A stretch of 38,760 bases of DNA from Nitrososphaerales archaeon (lineage in GTDB: Archaea; Thermoproteota; Nitrososphaeria; Nitrososphaerales; JACPRH01). The stretch lies in contig JASLOE010000002.1 in the NCBI GenBank assembly GCA_030745655.1, positions 1-38,760 of the forward strand, read 5' to 3'. Shown piece after piece: positions 8,210 to 16,576 of this stretch. The notes beneath the pieces are model-generated. The model worked only from the letters and a program-made list of their open reading frames with translations, was not told the DNA's origin and ran no database searches. The position numbers and the translations under genes were made by a program. Each line of letters opens with the position of its first letter. Within the stretch, counting starts at the first letter, position 1.

Positions 8210-8902
8210 TTATACAACCTCAATATTTGCTTGAGCTGACCCCTTTGTAACAGAATTTAACTTTTCCATCATTGAAGTATGGACTCCTCCAGGAATCTCT
8301 ACTACTGCATTCCAAGACCCATCGGAACCCCACTCTTCATTTGAGATTTCACCAAATATCTTCATTGCACCTATAGCTTGAGGTGAAAATTGTGGAGGGA
8401 CCCTTATGCGAATTTTCATTTTTTCGGATTTTAGAGGGATTATTGTCCTTAATTGTTCAATAACGACTTTAGATTGCTCTTGAGCATCCTTAAATGGATC
8501 TATTGAAATCTTCACCTCTTGAACTGCCTGCTCAATTCTTGTAGGTGGATGTGGAAGACCAGTTCTTGGATCAATAAAATTTCTGGCAATAATTGCAATT
8601 ATCTGTTTGCGTTTATCTTCTGTCTTCTTACGTCTTTGTTCAGTTGTTAATTGAAGTTCTCCTTTCTCTAGTACCAGCTTCGCAGCTTCTGAGTGATCCA
8701 TAGTTTTGAAATGTTTCTCAAGTTTTTCTGAATTTACCCTTTGTCCTTTTGATGAATCTGAATAGACTTCATCTATTGCTATTACTTGAGACACGTCTAT
8801 ATTCCGCCCAAGCTTGAAGCTAAGCGCGTTATCTGGATGAACCAATATCTCAAACCGATCTCCGTTTGCAGTAAAACGAACTGTTGTAAACTTGTTCTGC
8901 AT
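8210..8902 (-). CDS. sbds: Ribosome maturation protein SBDS
   Basis: A 230-residue protein with the three-domain SBDS layout. The N-terminal FYSH domain includes FEILVHPDNALSFKLG and the acidic stretch IDEVYSDSSKGQRV. A three-helix middle domain has RNFIDPRTGLPHPPTRIEQA. The C-terminal domain has ferredoxin-like fold features (IKIF..EWGSDGSW..VVEIPGG). SBDS promotes release of the anti-association factor aIF6 from the 50S subunit. In archaea it typically heads the exosome genes, as here, between psmA and rrp4. Confidence 0.95.
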   Translation of the reverse strand: MQNKFTTVRFTANGDRFEILVHPDNALSFKLGRNIDVSQVIAIDEVYSDSSKGQRVNSEKLEKHFKTMDHSEAAKLVLEKGELQLTTEQRRKKTEDKRKQIIAIIARNFIDPRTGLPHPPTRIEQAVQEVKISIDPFKDAQEQSKVVIEQLRTIIPLKSEKMKIRIRVPPQFSPQAIGAMKIFGEISNEEWGSDGSWNAVVEIPGGVHTSMMEKLNSVTKGSAQANIEVV

Positions 8903-9005
8903 ATTTTCTGACCTTCTTTACCATTTTTCTAATTCAACAGTAGTTTTTAAGGGCTATAAAAAGTTGGTCAATTACAGATTATAAATAATGTTCAAAAATA
9001 TTTTT

Positions 9006-9755
9006 TCATTCTGATTTTGTCTTTGTATCCTTTGTTTCCCTATTCTTAGCTTTTGAAGCAATTTTCTCAATTTCTTCAGCAGTTAGTCGTTTCATTTGAT
9101 GTGTACTCATATTAACCGTCGCTATCTTGATGTGATCAAAATCTGACTTGTCTTCGCTTATGAGGTAAATAGATTCAGCTGCTAAGATACAAGCTTCTTC
9201 CAAACTCAAGTCAGTATTATAATTCTTCTCAAGATATTCTGTAACTTGATCACTTCCAGAACCAATTGCGATAGCATCATACGGTAAGTAGGTTCCACTT
9301 GGGTCTGTAAGAAATAGTTCAGATCCATGTTTACTTGCACCTGCAATTATTAGAGACACTCCAAATGGTCTTACACCTGCGTATTGAGTAAACTGTTGTG
9401 CCATATCGGCAATTTTACGTGCCACTGATTCAACAGTAGTTATTTCATCATAAACTAATCGATTACTTTGTGCCGCTACTCTGGCTTGATCCACTTGCAT
9501 ACGTGCATCAGGAATATATCCTGCTGCTACTACCCCTATATGATCATCAATCTGAAAAATCTTCTGACTTACACTCCCGCTCTGGAGTTTTCTACTTTTT
9601 TCTTCTACCGCCATTACCACGCCATCCTTAGATTTAATACCAACTGCAAGGGTCCCTCTTCTTACAGTTTCAATAGCATATTCAACTTGGTACAATCTAC
9701 CATCTGGAGAAAATACAGTAATAGCTCTATCATATCCTTGCTGTGCTGGGAACAA
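9006..9755 (-). CDS. psmA: Proteasome subunit alpha
   Basis: A 249-residue protein. The N-terminal signature YDRAITVFSPDGRLYQVEYA is the gate-forming alpha-subunit motif, followed by the RRGTLAVGIKSKDGVVMA strand pair and DPSGTYLPYDAIAIGSGS. The start is a TTG (MFPAQQGYD); no ATG is available upstream. Seven alpha subunits form each outer ring of the 20S proteasome. The C-terminal tail is highly charged (KNRETKDTKTKSE). The gene is the first of the SBDS/exosome series and is separated from SBDS by 103 bp, so SBDS may have an extra promoter. Confidence 0.95.
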   Translation of the reverse strand: MFPAQQGYDRAITVFSPDGRLYQVEYAIETVRRGTLAVGIKSKDGVVMAVEEKSRKLQSGSVSQKIFQIDDHIGVVAAGYIPDARMQVDQARVAAQSNRLVYDEITTVESVARKIADMAQQFTQYAGVRPFGVSLIIAGASKHGSELFLTDPSGTYLPYDAIAIGSGSDQVTEYLEKNYNTDLSLEEACILAAESIYLISEDKSDFDHIKIATVNMSTHQMKRLTAEEIEKIASKAKNRETKDTKTKSE

Positions 9756-9880
9756 TATTCTTAACCCTAGGACGAGTGAAAATTAAGCCCAATTTAAATG
9801 TTTTAAAATCAGAAAAAAAGAGGTTAGGGTAATTATATAGTATGTGTTTATCGGATAGTTTCTCCTTTACACAATTGAGT

Positions 9881-10423
9881 TTATGCGATAAAGACAGCTG
9901 CAGCTATTACTGTTGTCCATACATCGTGTTTTGCTCCTCTTGCAGATTGGGTTATCTCTGTTGTTTTGATGATAAGCCCACTAGTTTTGAAGAGTTGTTT
10001 CTTTTCATCCCAGGCTGTCTCTGGGTCGAATGGTAATCCCATAGTTGTAGCTAACATAGTTGCAGCTAAATCTTCCGCATAGTCTCCAACTTTTATTTCT
10101 GTCTGTCCAAAACAATGATGTTCTGAGACGTAACCATAATTCTGTTTTTTTGAAGGAATAGCAACACCTACTGAAGCTGCAAGTAACCGATTAGGCTCAT
10201 TAGAGCTATTTCTTGATAATACCACAAATGTTATTTCTCCTGGTTTAAGCTTCTTAATTCCTTTCTCTTTCGTGATTTGTTTGCAACCAGGTGGAATGAT
10301 ACTTGTAACATTAACAAGATTACAATACTGTATTCCTGCAATCCGTAAAGCCAATTCGAATGACTGCAATTTATCTTTATGCTTACCAACACCTTTAGTT
10401 AAGAAGAAGTATCGTGGAATCAA
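9881..10423 (-). CDS. pdaD: Pyruvoyl-dependent arginine decarboxylase
   Basis: A 180-residue proenzyme that decarboxylates arginine to agmatine, the first step of archaeal polyamine synthesis. The self-cleavage region reads NVTSIIPPGC, so the bond would be Thr40-Ser41, with Ser41 becoming the pyruvoyl group. Many relatives have Ser-Ser here. Further family features are ELALRIAGI, SVGVAIPSKK and the conserved YAEDLAATML. The TTG start lies about 25-30 bp after a TATA-like sequence (minus strand, about 10448-10456), so the mRNA may be nearly leaderless. The gene is divergent from the DUF371 gene and near the arginine-synthesis genes that make its substrate. Confidence 0.92.
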   Translation of the reverse strand: MIPRYFFLTKGVGKHKDKLQSFELALRIAGIQYCNLVNVTSIIPPGCKQITKEKGIKKLKPGEITFVVLSRNSSNEPNRLLAASVGVAIPSKKQNYGYVSEHHCFGQTEIKVGDYAEDLAATMLATTMGLPFDPETAWDEKKQLFKTSGLIIKTTEITQSARGAKHDVWTTVIAAAVFIA

Positions 10424-10591
10424 TTGCTCAAGTAATTATTATTTGGTTTATTAATATTTGCCAACCAAAATTTATAGAACAAAAAAGGCAGATGTACTGT
10501 TTTCATTATCTACCAACTGGAAAGATCGACAGCTAAAGGTTTCTCTCTAGATCAAATTCTTTAATTAGCATATATTGATAGGGGAAATGAT

Positions 10592-11041
10592 TTGAATGAT
10601 ACAAATGAATATCTAATTTTCAGTGGTCATTCCCTTATTAGATCAAGCCATAAAACTACCCTTGAAGTCACAAAAGAATCTAATCTCACAAAACAAGGCA
10701 CCTGCATAATAGGTGTAAATGCTAGCAAATCATGCGAAGATCTGAATCCAGAATTTAAGAAAAAAATTTCTAATGGGCAAACAAGGGTAATTATTACAAT
10801 TAATGTAAATGATGAAAAATTCACTATTGTTGCAAGAGGGCATCCGTCTCTCAAATTAACAGATCCTGAAGACATTGTTATTCGAAAGAGCTCATTTGTA
10901 TGTGATAGAACTTTGGCTATTCACGCAAATAAAGCTGCTTCAGATGTTCCTAAACATATTGTCAATTTGCTAAAAGATACTAATTCACGATGTTCAATGG
11001 AAATTAAACTTAAGACCGTGATTTCTGAAATTTTTTCCTAG
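10592..11041 (+). CDS. DUF371 family protein
   Basis: A 149-residue protein matching the archaeal DUF371 family as I remember it: HKTTLEVTKE near residue 20, GTCIIGVNASK, GHPSLKL, and the strongly conserved stretch DIVIRKSSFVCDRTLAIHANKAASDVP. The function is unknown. The start is a TTG after a purine-rich sequence (gataggggaaatgat). Its 3' end overlaps that of the minus-strand ACT-domain gene by 32 bp, an unusually long tail-to-tail overlap. Confidence 0.8.
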   Translation: MNDTNEYLIFSGHSLIRSSHKTTLEVTKESNLTKQGTCIIGVNASKSCEDLNPEFKKKISNGQTRVIITINVNDEKFTIVARGHPSLKLTDPEDIVIRKSSFVCDRTLAIHANKAASDVPKHIVNLLKDTNSRCSMEIKLKTVISEIFS

Positions 11042-11690
11042 CCTCTGAAATAAGGTCTGTAAGTGCTGCAAATGCTTGCCCTACATCTTTCATTTTCACA
11101 ACAATAATTGTATCAGTGTAACAAGAAACTGTATCTTCAATATTAACATGCCTTCTTGAAACCTGATTATAGAATGCTGTAAGACATCCAGGTGTCTTAG
11201 CTATTGTTTCTGGGCTATTGATTATTATTGCTGCAAGATTAATTTCTTTTTCTAGAATAACCTGACCCTTGAACGGTGTCGTCACCTTCTCAAGCATTCT
11301 TTGATCAATAATCAATGTTATAGCTGAAATACTCTCAGAAACTTGTATGAATTCATCTTGATTTTCAGTAAGCATTTTCCGTACAGTTTCTAAGGACCTT
11401 TTAGTATTTTCAACTGAAATTTTTGCTATATCTGTTCTGACATTTATTGTGCTTCCAGATATAACGCGAGATACCTCGGCAGGAGGTGCTTTATACTCAC
11501 CTCTGATTCTTTTTATTGAAGTAACCAAACTCTCCATATTTACCTTATGATTAATCGATACTTCCACTTTCGGTGCAATTAATCTTGCAATTGCACTGAT
11601 ATTGCCATATCTGTATTGAAGAGAATCTTGTATTGAAAGATCTCCATCTACTACTTCCTTAACAGCACGGGAGATTGTTTGTTTGACCAA
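11010..11690 (-). CDS. ACT-domain protein, probable amino-acid-responsive regulator
   Basis: The frame is open from 11783, but that would run into argG. A TTG at 11690 (MVKQTISRAVKEVVDG, about 226 residues) is the likely start and leaves 82 bp for divergent promoters. The N-terminal half has a helical segment resembling a DNA-binding region (QYRYGNISAIARLIAPKVE) followed by VNMESLVTSIKRI. The C-terminal half looks like ACT-type ferredoxin folds (AAIIINSPETIAKTPGCLTAFYNQVSRRHVNIED; DTIIVVKMKDVGQAF). Similar archaeal proteins (COG2061-like) are uncharacterised. Position opposite argG suggests, but does not prove, a link to arginine synthesis. Confidence 0.6.
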   Translation of the reverse strand: MVKQTISRAVKEVVDGDLSIQDSLQYRYGNISAIARLIAPKVEVSINHKVNMESLVTSIKRIRGEYKAPPAEVSRVISGSTINVRTDIAKISVENTKRSLETVRKMLTENQDEFIQVSESISAITLIIDQRMLEKVTTPFKGQVILEKEINLAAIIINSPETIAKTPGCLTAFYNQVSRRHVNIEDTVSCYTDTIIVVKMKDVGQAFAALTDLISEARKKFQKSRS

Positions 11691-11735
11691 TATCGGAACA
11701 ACACTACTAGTAATGTGATGAAATAGAACAAAAAC

Positions 11736-11743
11736 TATAAAAA
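11736..11743 (+). promoter_or_regulatory. TATA box of argG
   Basis: TATAAAAA preceded by the purine-rich aacaaaaac (BRE-like). It lies 30 bp before the ATG of argG and in the 82-bp gap to the divergent ACT gene. Transcription should start around 11762-11766, giving a leader of about 10 bases. Confidence 0.6.
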
Positions 11744-11772
11744 CTTTCTGTTTACAGCTGTTACAACCGGAA

Positions 11773-12987
11773 ATGAAAGGCAAAGTAGTCTTGGCCTATT
11801 CTGGCGGCTTAGATACGTCGGTCGCCGTGAAATGGATACAAGAAAAATATGATTCAGAGGTAGTGACCGTTACACTAGATATTGGTCAGGTAGATGATGT
11901 AGGGGAACTCAAAGAAAAGTCGTGTAAAACTGGTAGTGTAGCGCATTATACTATTAATGCCCAAAAGGAGTTCATAGAGGATTATGTATTCCCTTCTATT
12001 AAGGCCAATGGTCTTTATGAAGGTAAATATCCTTTGGGAACTGCTTTAGGACGACCATTGATAGCTGCTAAACTAGTTGAAGTGGCTAACAAAGAAGGTT
12101 GTTACGCGATTGCGCATGGCTGTACAGGAAAAGGTAATGATCAGGTACGATTAGATGTTACTGTTCAAGCTCTAAACCCTAAACTAAAAATTATTGCTCC
12201 TATCCGTGAATGTAATCTTACGCGAGATCAAGAAGTTGAATATGCAAAGTCTCACGGTATTCCAATTTCTCACAAGGCCCGTAAATATAGCATTGATCAA
12301 AACTTATGGGGGCGTGCCATTGAAGGTGGTCCACTTGAAGACCCATCTATCGAAGCATCTAATGATGTTCTTGAATGGTCCAAACCCGTCGAAGATACTC
12401 CTAATGAATCAGAATATCTTGAACTAGAATTTCATGGTGGTGTTCCCGTTTCAGTTAATGGTAAAAAAATGGGAGGAGTAGAACTAGTAAATCTGGTTAA
12501 TCATAAAGCTGGTTCCCATGGTATTGGGGTTATTGACCATCTTGAAGATAGATTGGTTGGGATAAAATCTAGAGAAGTTTATGAAGCACCTGCTGCTGTA
12601 ACTATCATTGAAGCCCATAAAGACCTTGAGAAATTAGTGTTAACTCGTAATCAAGTTGAATTCAAAGCTATTGTTGAGCAACGGTGGGCATGGTTGGTGT
12701 ACTCGGGCCTTTGGGTTGATCCATTACGGGTTAATTTAAATAATTTTATAGATTCTACTCAAAAGAAGGTGGAAGGTAAAGTGAAGATTAAGCTATTCAA
12801 AGGGAATGCTGGAGTTGTTAGTCGATCTTCTCCATATTCTCTTTATGACTCTGAACTTGCAACATATTCATCTTCATCCACTTTTAATCAAAAGACTGCA
12901 GAAGGTTTTACAGATTTGTGGGGACTTTCTTCAAGAGTTGCTCATAATGTAAACTTTGAGAAATCCAAAGAGGATGATACTGATTGA
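11773..12987 (+). CDS. argG: Argininosuccinate synthase
   Basis: A 404-residue enzyme joining citrulline and aspartate with ATP, the seventh step of arginine synthesis. The PP-loop AYSGGLDTS (residues 8-16) binds ATP. Further signatures are the aspartate/citrulline-binding GCTGKGNDQVR and the KYSIDQNLWGRAIEGG segment. Length is normal. It opens the arginine operon and has a clear TATA box. Its TGA overlaps the TTG start of argH (TTGA), so the two are translationally coupled. Confidence 0.96.
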   Translation: MKGKVVLAYSGGLDTSVAVKWIQEKYDSEVVTVTLDIGQVDDVGELKEKSCKTGSVAHYTINAQKEFIEDYVFPSIKANGLYEGKYPLGTALGRPLIAAKLVEVANKEGCYAIAHGCTGKGNDQVRLDVTVQALNPKLKIIAPIRECNLTRDQEVEYAKSHGIPISHKARKYSIDQNLWGRAIEGGPLEDPSIEASNDVLEWSKPVEDTPNESEYLELEFHGGVPVSVNGKKMGGVELVNLVNHKAGSHGIGVIDHLEDRLVGIKSREVYEAPAAVTIIEAHKDLEKLVLTRNQVEFKAIVEQRWAWLVYSGLWVDPLRVNLNNFIDSTQKKVEGKVKIKLFKGNAGVVSRSSPYSLYDSELATYSSSSTFNQKTAEGFTDLWGLSSRVAHNVNFEKSKEDDTD

Positions 12988-14474
12988 ACACAGATATACT
13001 TCGTGGAAGGCGTCTTGGAAACTTAAACGCTGAGAGTGTAAAATATACTGCGTCTACAGTTTTTGACACAATCTTAGTGAACCCTGTAATCGAGATCAAT
13101 AAAGCACATATGGTGATGCTTGTTTCTCAAGGAATTGTCAAGAAATCACAGGGAGCCAAATGTCTGGAAGGTTTAGGAAATCTCAAGATAGGTGATGAAC
13201 TTGATCCGATACTTGAAGACGTCCATATGAATGTCGAATCTCAATTAACAAAAATAGTTGGTACCAATATAGGAGGACAACTTAATCTAGGGAAGAGCAG
13301 GAATGATCAAGTTTCTACTGCAATACGTATGGCTTTAAGAACATACTTATTGAAAATAATAACTAATCTAATAGAGTTTAGATTAATCATATTGGAAAAA
13401 GCGGAAGATCATCTTGAAACAATAATGCCCGGATATACTCATCTCCAACATGCACAACCTACTACACTTGCGCACCATCTCATGGCATACCACGATTCAA
13501 TGTATCGAGATTGTGAACGATTGATTGAATCCTATCTTAGGTTGAACATAAGTCCTCTTGGATCAGCTGCACTCACATCAACAAGCATAAAGATAGACCG
13601 TAACATTACAGCTCACCTATTAGGTTTTGATGGTTTGATTGAAAACTCAATGGATGCCGTTAGTTCAAGGGACTTTGCTGTCGAAGTAGTTTCAGACCTA
13701 GCACTTACAATGACTAATATGAGTAGGATAGCGGAAGAGTTAGTGTTATGGAGTTCAGAGGAGTTTGGAATACTTGAGATTCCTGATGGGTTCGCTTCAA
13801 CAAGCAGCATTATGCCTCAGAAGAAAAATGCAGTAGTTGCTGAGTTGATACGTAGTAAAACATCCTCAGTGTTTGGGGATATGATTGCAGTTATTTCTAT
13901 TCTGAAATCTCTACCATACAGCTATAATATCGATATGCAACAACTAACTCCTCATCTCTGGAACTCTTGTGAAATTACCCTGTCCTCAACAAAGGTAATT
14001 GCAGGAATGCTTGACAAAGCTATATTCAATGAGAAACGACTTGCAGACTTATCAAAAGACGAAGTAGCAATGGCTACAGATTTGGCTGATTATTTAGCCG
14101 TAAATAATGAAATCCCATTCCGAACTGCCCATCTAATTGTAGGTGATTTGGTGCGGATTTCTATTGACCAGAAAAGGGTTTTTCGAGATGTTATCCTCAA
14201 CGAGCTTTCAAAAACTGCAAAACAATTGGGCGGGAAAGATGTTTCAGTATCAGTTCATTTGGTTGATAAGTTACTTGACCCAAAAAAAAGTGTTGAATCA
14301 AAGGTTTCAATCGGAGGGCCTAGTCGTAGTATGGTGTTACAGATGATTAAAAAAGGAAAAAAGAATATTACATTTACAAAAACGTGGGTTTCAACACGAA
14401 GGAAAAAACTCAAATCTGCAGAGAAAGCGTTAGACAAATCTATATCTGAGATTATTGGAGGTGACTCAAACTGA
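12984..14474 (+). CDS. argH: Argininosuccinate lyase
   Basis: A 496-residue fumarase/aspartase-superfamily lyase that releases fumarate to give arginine. The signature SSIMPQKKN is at residues 274-282; TGRSRND-type KSRNDQV lies near 104-110; and YTHLQHAQPT (151-160) carries the general acid/base His. It starts with TTG overlapping the argG stop. The C-terminal about 30 residues (KKGKKNITFTKTWVSTRRKKLKSAEKAL) are strongly basic. The TGA overlaps the CTG that appears to start the first lysW. Confidence 0.95.
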   Translation: MNTDILRGRRLGNLNAESVKYTASTVFDTILVNPVIEINKAHMVMLVSQGIVKKSQGAKCLEGLGNLKIGDELDPILEDVHMNVESQLTKIVGTNIGGQLNLGKSRNDQVSTAIRMALRTYLLKIITNLIEFRLIILEKAEDHLETIMPGYTHLQHAQPTTLAHHLMAYHDSMYRDCERLIESYLRLNISPLGSAALTSTSIKIDRNITAHLLGFDGLIENSMDAVSSRDFAVEVVSDLALTMTNMSRIAEELVLWSSEEFGILEIPDGFASTSSIMPQKKNAVVAELIRSKTSSVFGDMIAVISILKSLPYSYNIDMQQLTPHLWNSCEITLSSTKVIAGMLDKAIFNEKRLADLSKDEVAMATDLADYLAVNNEIPFRTAHLIVGDLVRISIDQKRVFRDVILNELSKTAKQLGGKDVSVSVHLVDKLLDPKKSVESKVSIGGPSRSMVLQMIKKGKKNITFTKTWVSTRRKKLKSAEKALDKSISEIIGGDSN

Positions 14475-14644
14475 AAACATTATGCAAAGAATGTAGTGGT
14501 GAAATAAAAGTGCCTGATGACGTTGTAGTAGGTGAGATCATTACCTGTCCAGACTGTGGGTCTGACTTTGAAATCTTTAGTATTCATAAGAAAGAAATCG
14601 AAATCAAGCCTGCAGAAACTGTAGGTGAAGATTGGGGTGAATAG
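14471..14644 (+). CDS. lysW: LysW-type amino-group carrier protein, copy 1 (arginine side), CTG start
   Basis: A 57-residue acidic zinc-ribbon protein: Cys5-x2-Cys8 and Cys26-x2-Cys29, ending EDWGE. The C-terminal Glu of LysW is ligated to glutamate or alpha-aminoadipate and carries the intermediate through later steps. The frame opens after a TGA at 14462-14464, and the only near-cognate start before the first cysteine is CTG (14471). A full Shine-Dalgarno GGAGGTGA (14457-14464) lies six bases upstream. The CTG overlaps the argH TGA (CTGA). The gene precedes argX by 3 bp and is therefore the probable partner of ArgX. Confidence 0.88.
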   Translation: MKTLCKECSGEIKVPDDVVVGEIITCPDCGSDFEIFSIHKKEIEIKPAETVGEDWGE

Positions 14645-14647
14645 AAA

Positions 14648-15511
14648 ATGATCTGCTTGGGAATAATTTATGATCGCTTACGTTGGGAGGAGAAAGAATT
14701 GTCGAAATCAGCGGATGCTAGAGGACTTGATGTTAATCGGGTAGACGCAAAAACTATTAGTTTGGATTCAGATTGGAGTTCAACTGATACCCAAGATAAG
14801 TTTGGAAATATCGTCCTCCAAAGATGTATTAGCTATTTCAGGGGTCTTCATACTACAGCTTTTCTTGAAAGTAAAGGGCTAAAGGTGATTAATTCAATGG
14901 ATGTAGCATTAACATGTGGAAACAAGCTTCTTACAACCTTGAAACTTGAGAAAGCTAATGTTCCTACACCTAGAACTTTGTTTTCATTTACTGCAGAAGG
15001 AGCTATTGAATCTCTTCAGACTATTGGGTACCCTGCCGTTCTTAAGCCTGTGACTGGAAGTTGGGGTAGAATGGTAGTTAAATTGAACGATAAAGAAACG
15101 GCTCAAGCTATGATCGAAATGCGTTCTAAGATTGAAGGTCCATTGAACCAGATATTCTACATTCAGGAGATGGTTGATAGGCCCCCAAGGGATATACGAA
15201 CAATTGTTGCTGGTGATAAAATTGTTGCATCTATTTATCGACATGCATCTCCAGGTGAATGGCGCACGAACGTATCTATTGGAGGTAAAGGTGATATTTG
15301 CAAAGTGACTAGTGAACTGGAAGATGTAGTTTTAAGGGCCGCTGATACTGTTGGCGGAGGGTTACTTGGTGTAGATGCTATGGAATCAGAAAATGGAATA
15401 TTGATACACGAGATTAATAATACCGTTGAATTCAAAGGCGCAGCATCTGTATGTGGTGTGGATATTGCCAATGAAATCATATCATACATATTAGCTCAGA
15501 ATCGAAGGTGA
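14648..15511 (+). CDS. argX: LysW-glutamate ligase ArgX-like (ATP-grasp)
   Basis: A 287-residue RimK/LysX-type ATP-grasp ligase that joins LysW's C-terminal Glu to an amino acid. The ATP-grasp body includes YPAVLKPVTGSWGRMV, the RPPRDIRTIVAGDKIVA segment, and the Mg-binding ...HEINNTVEFKG. The FKGAASVCG stretch after the conserved NNTVEF differs from the FRNTV..TGVDIP of the second ligase. In the family, the FxN/TGVDIP form is LysX-like. Together with its place beside argGH and argC this points to glutamate, hence arginine synthesis. Specificity is inferred. Confidence 0.85.
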   Translation: MICLGIIYDRLRWEEKELSKSADARGLDVNRVDAKTISLDSDWSSTDTQDKFGNIVLQRCISYFRGLHTTAFLESKGLKVINSMDVALTCGNKLLTTLKLEKANVPTPRTLFSFTAEGAIESLQTIGYPAVLKPVTGSWGRMVVKLNDKETAQAMIEMRSKIEGPLNQIFYIQEMVDRPPRDIRTIVAGDKIVASIYRHASPGEWRTNVSIGGKGDICKVTSELEDVVLRAADTVGGGLLGVDAMESENGILIHEINNTVEFKGAASVCGVDIANEIISYILAQNRR

Positions 15512-15517
15512 TATTAA

Positions 15518-16570
15518 TTGAGAATAGGTGTTATTGGTGCATCTGGGTTTGTTGGAGGAGAGCTCCTAAGGTTACTTACACTTCACCCTGAGGTAGAAGT
15601 CACTTCTGCAACATCTAGAAAATATTCAGGTAAATATATCTACAGAGTCCACGCAAACCTGAGAAACCTGACAGACCTACAATTCACAGACCAGAATCTC
15701 GAAAAAATTATTGATTCCTCAGATCTCATTTTTACTGCCGTACCACACGGTACAGCAGTTGATATTATGCCAAGGCTTGTTGAATCAGATATTAAGATAG
15801 TGGATATGAGTGCAGATTTCAGACTAAAAAAACCCGATAGTTATCCTATGTGGTATAATTATTCACATCCCCACTCTGGTTTGTTGAAAAAATTTCTATA
15901 TGGTCTTCCAGAGATACGGAGGAACAAATTGAAAGGTGCGCGCTTAGTCTCCTGTCCCGGATGTATGGCGTTAACCACAATACTATCTCTTTCACCACTT
16001 CTAAAAGGAAACATAATTGATCAAAAACGGATTATAGTAGATGCTAAGATCGGTTCATCAGGAGCAGGAGTAGCTTCATCCAGGGCTACCAATCATGCTG
16101 AGCGATACGGAGTGATTAGACCATACAAACCTGTTGGGCATAGGCACACAGCCGAGGTGGAACAAGAGTTGAGCAATATCGCGGGATCTGAAGTATCTAT
16201 CTTAATGTCAACGCATGGAGTAAATATTGTCCGTGGGATTCTATGCACTTCGCAATTATTCTTGAAGAAGCCTCTATCTATATCTGATATCTGGAAGTTA
16301 TATCGTGAAGCATATCATGGAGAACCGTTTATTAGATTGGTTAAGGACCATCAGGGAATTTATAGGTTTCCAGATCCAAAAGTTGTTATCGGATCAAACT
16401 ATTGTGATATAGGTTTTGAACTAGATGACCGGAATGATAGGATAGTGATAATGGCTGCAACGGACAATCTTGTAAAGGGAGCTGCTGGAACTGGAGTGCA
16501 ATGTATGAACTTGATGCTAGGATTTGAGGAGACAACCGGTCTGGACGCTGCTCCTATTCATCCAGTGTGA
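15518..16570 (+). CDS. argC/lysY: LysW-gamma-glutamyl/aminoadipyl phosphate reductase
   Basis: A 350-residue NADPH-dependent reductase. GASGFVGGELLRLL (residues 8-20) is the nucleotide-binding motif, and VSCPGCM carries the probable catalytic Cys149. HRHTAEVEQEL carries the catalytic His region. It reduces the LysW-bound acyl phosphate to the semialdehyde. Only one copy is in the window, so it probably serves both arginine and lysine synthesis, as LysY does in Sulfolobus. The start is TTG after aaggtgat. Confidence 0.92.
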   Translation: MRIGVIGASGFVGGELLRLLTLHPEVEVTSATSRKYSGKYIYRVHANLRNLTDLQFTDQNLEKIIDSSDLIFTAVPHGTAVDIMPRLVESDIKIVDMSADFRLKKPDSYPMWYNYSHPHSGLLKKFLYGLPEIRRNKLKGARLVSCPGCMALTTILSLSPLLKGNIIDQKRIIVDAKIGSSGAGVASSRATNHAERYGVIRPYKPVGHRHTAEVEQELSNIAGSEVSILMSTHGVNIVRGILCTSQLFLKKPLSISDIWKLYREAYHGEPFIRLVKDHQGIYRFPDPKVVIGSNYCDIGFELDDRNDRIVIMAATDNLVKGAAGTGVQCMNLMLGFEETTGLDAAPIHPV

Positions 16571-16576
16571 TACTCT

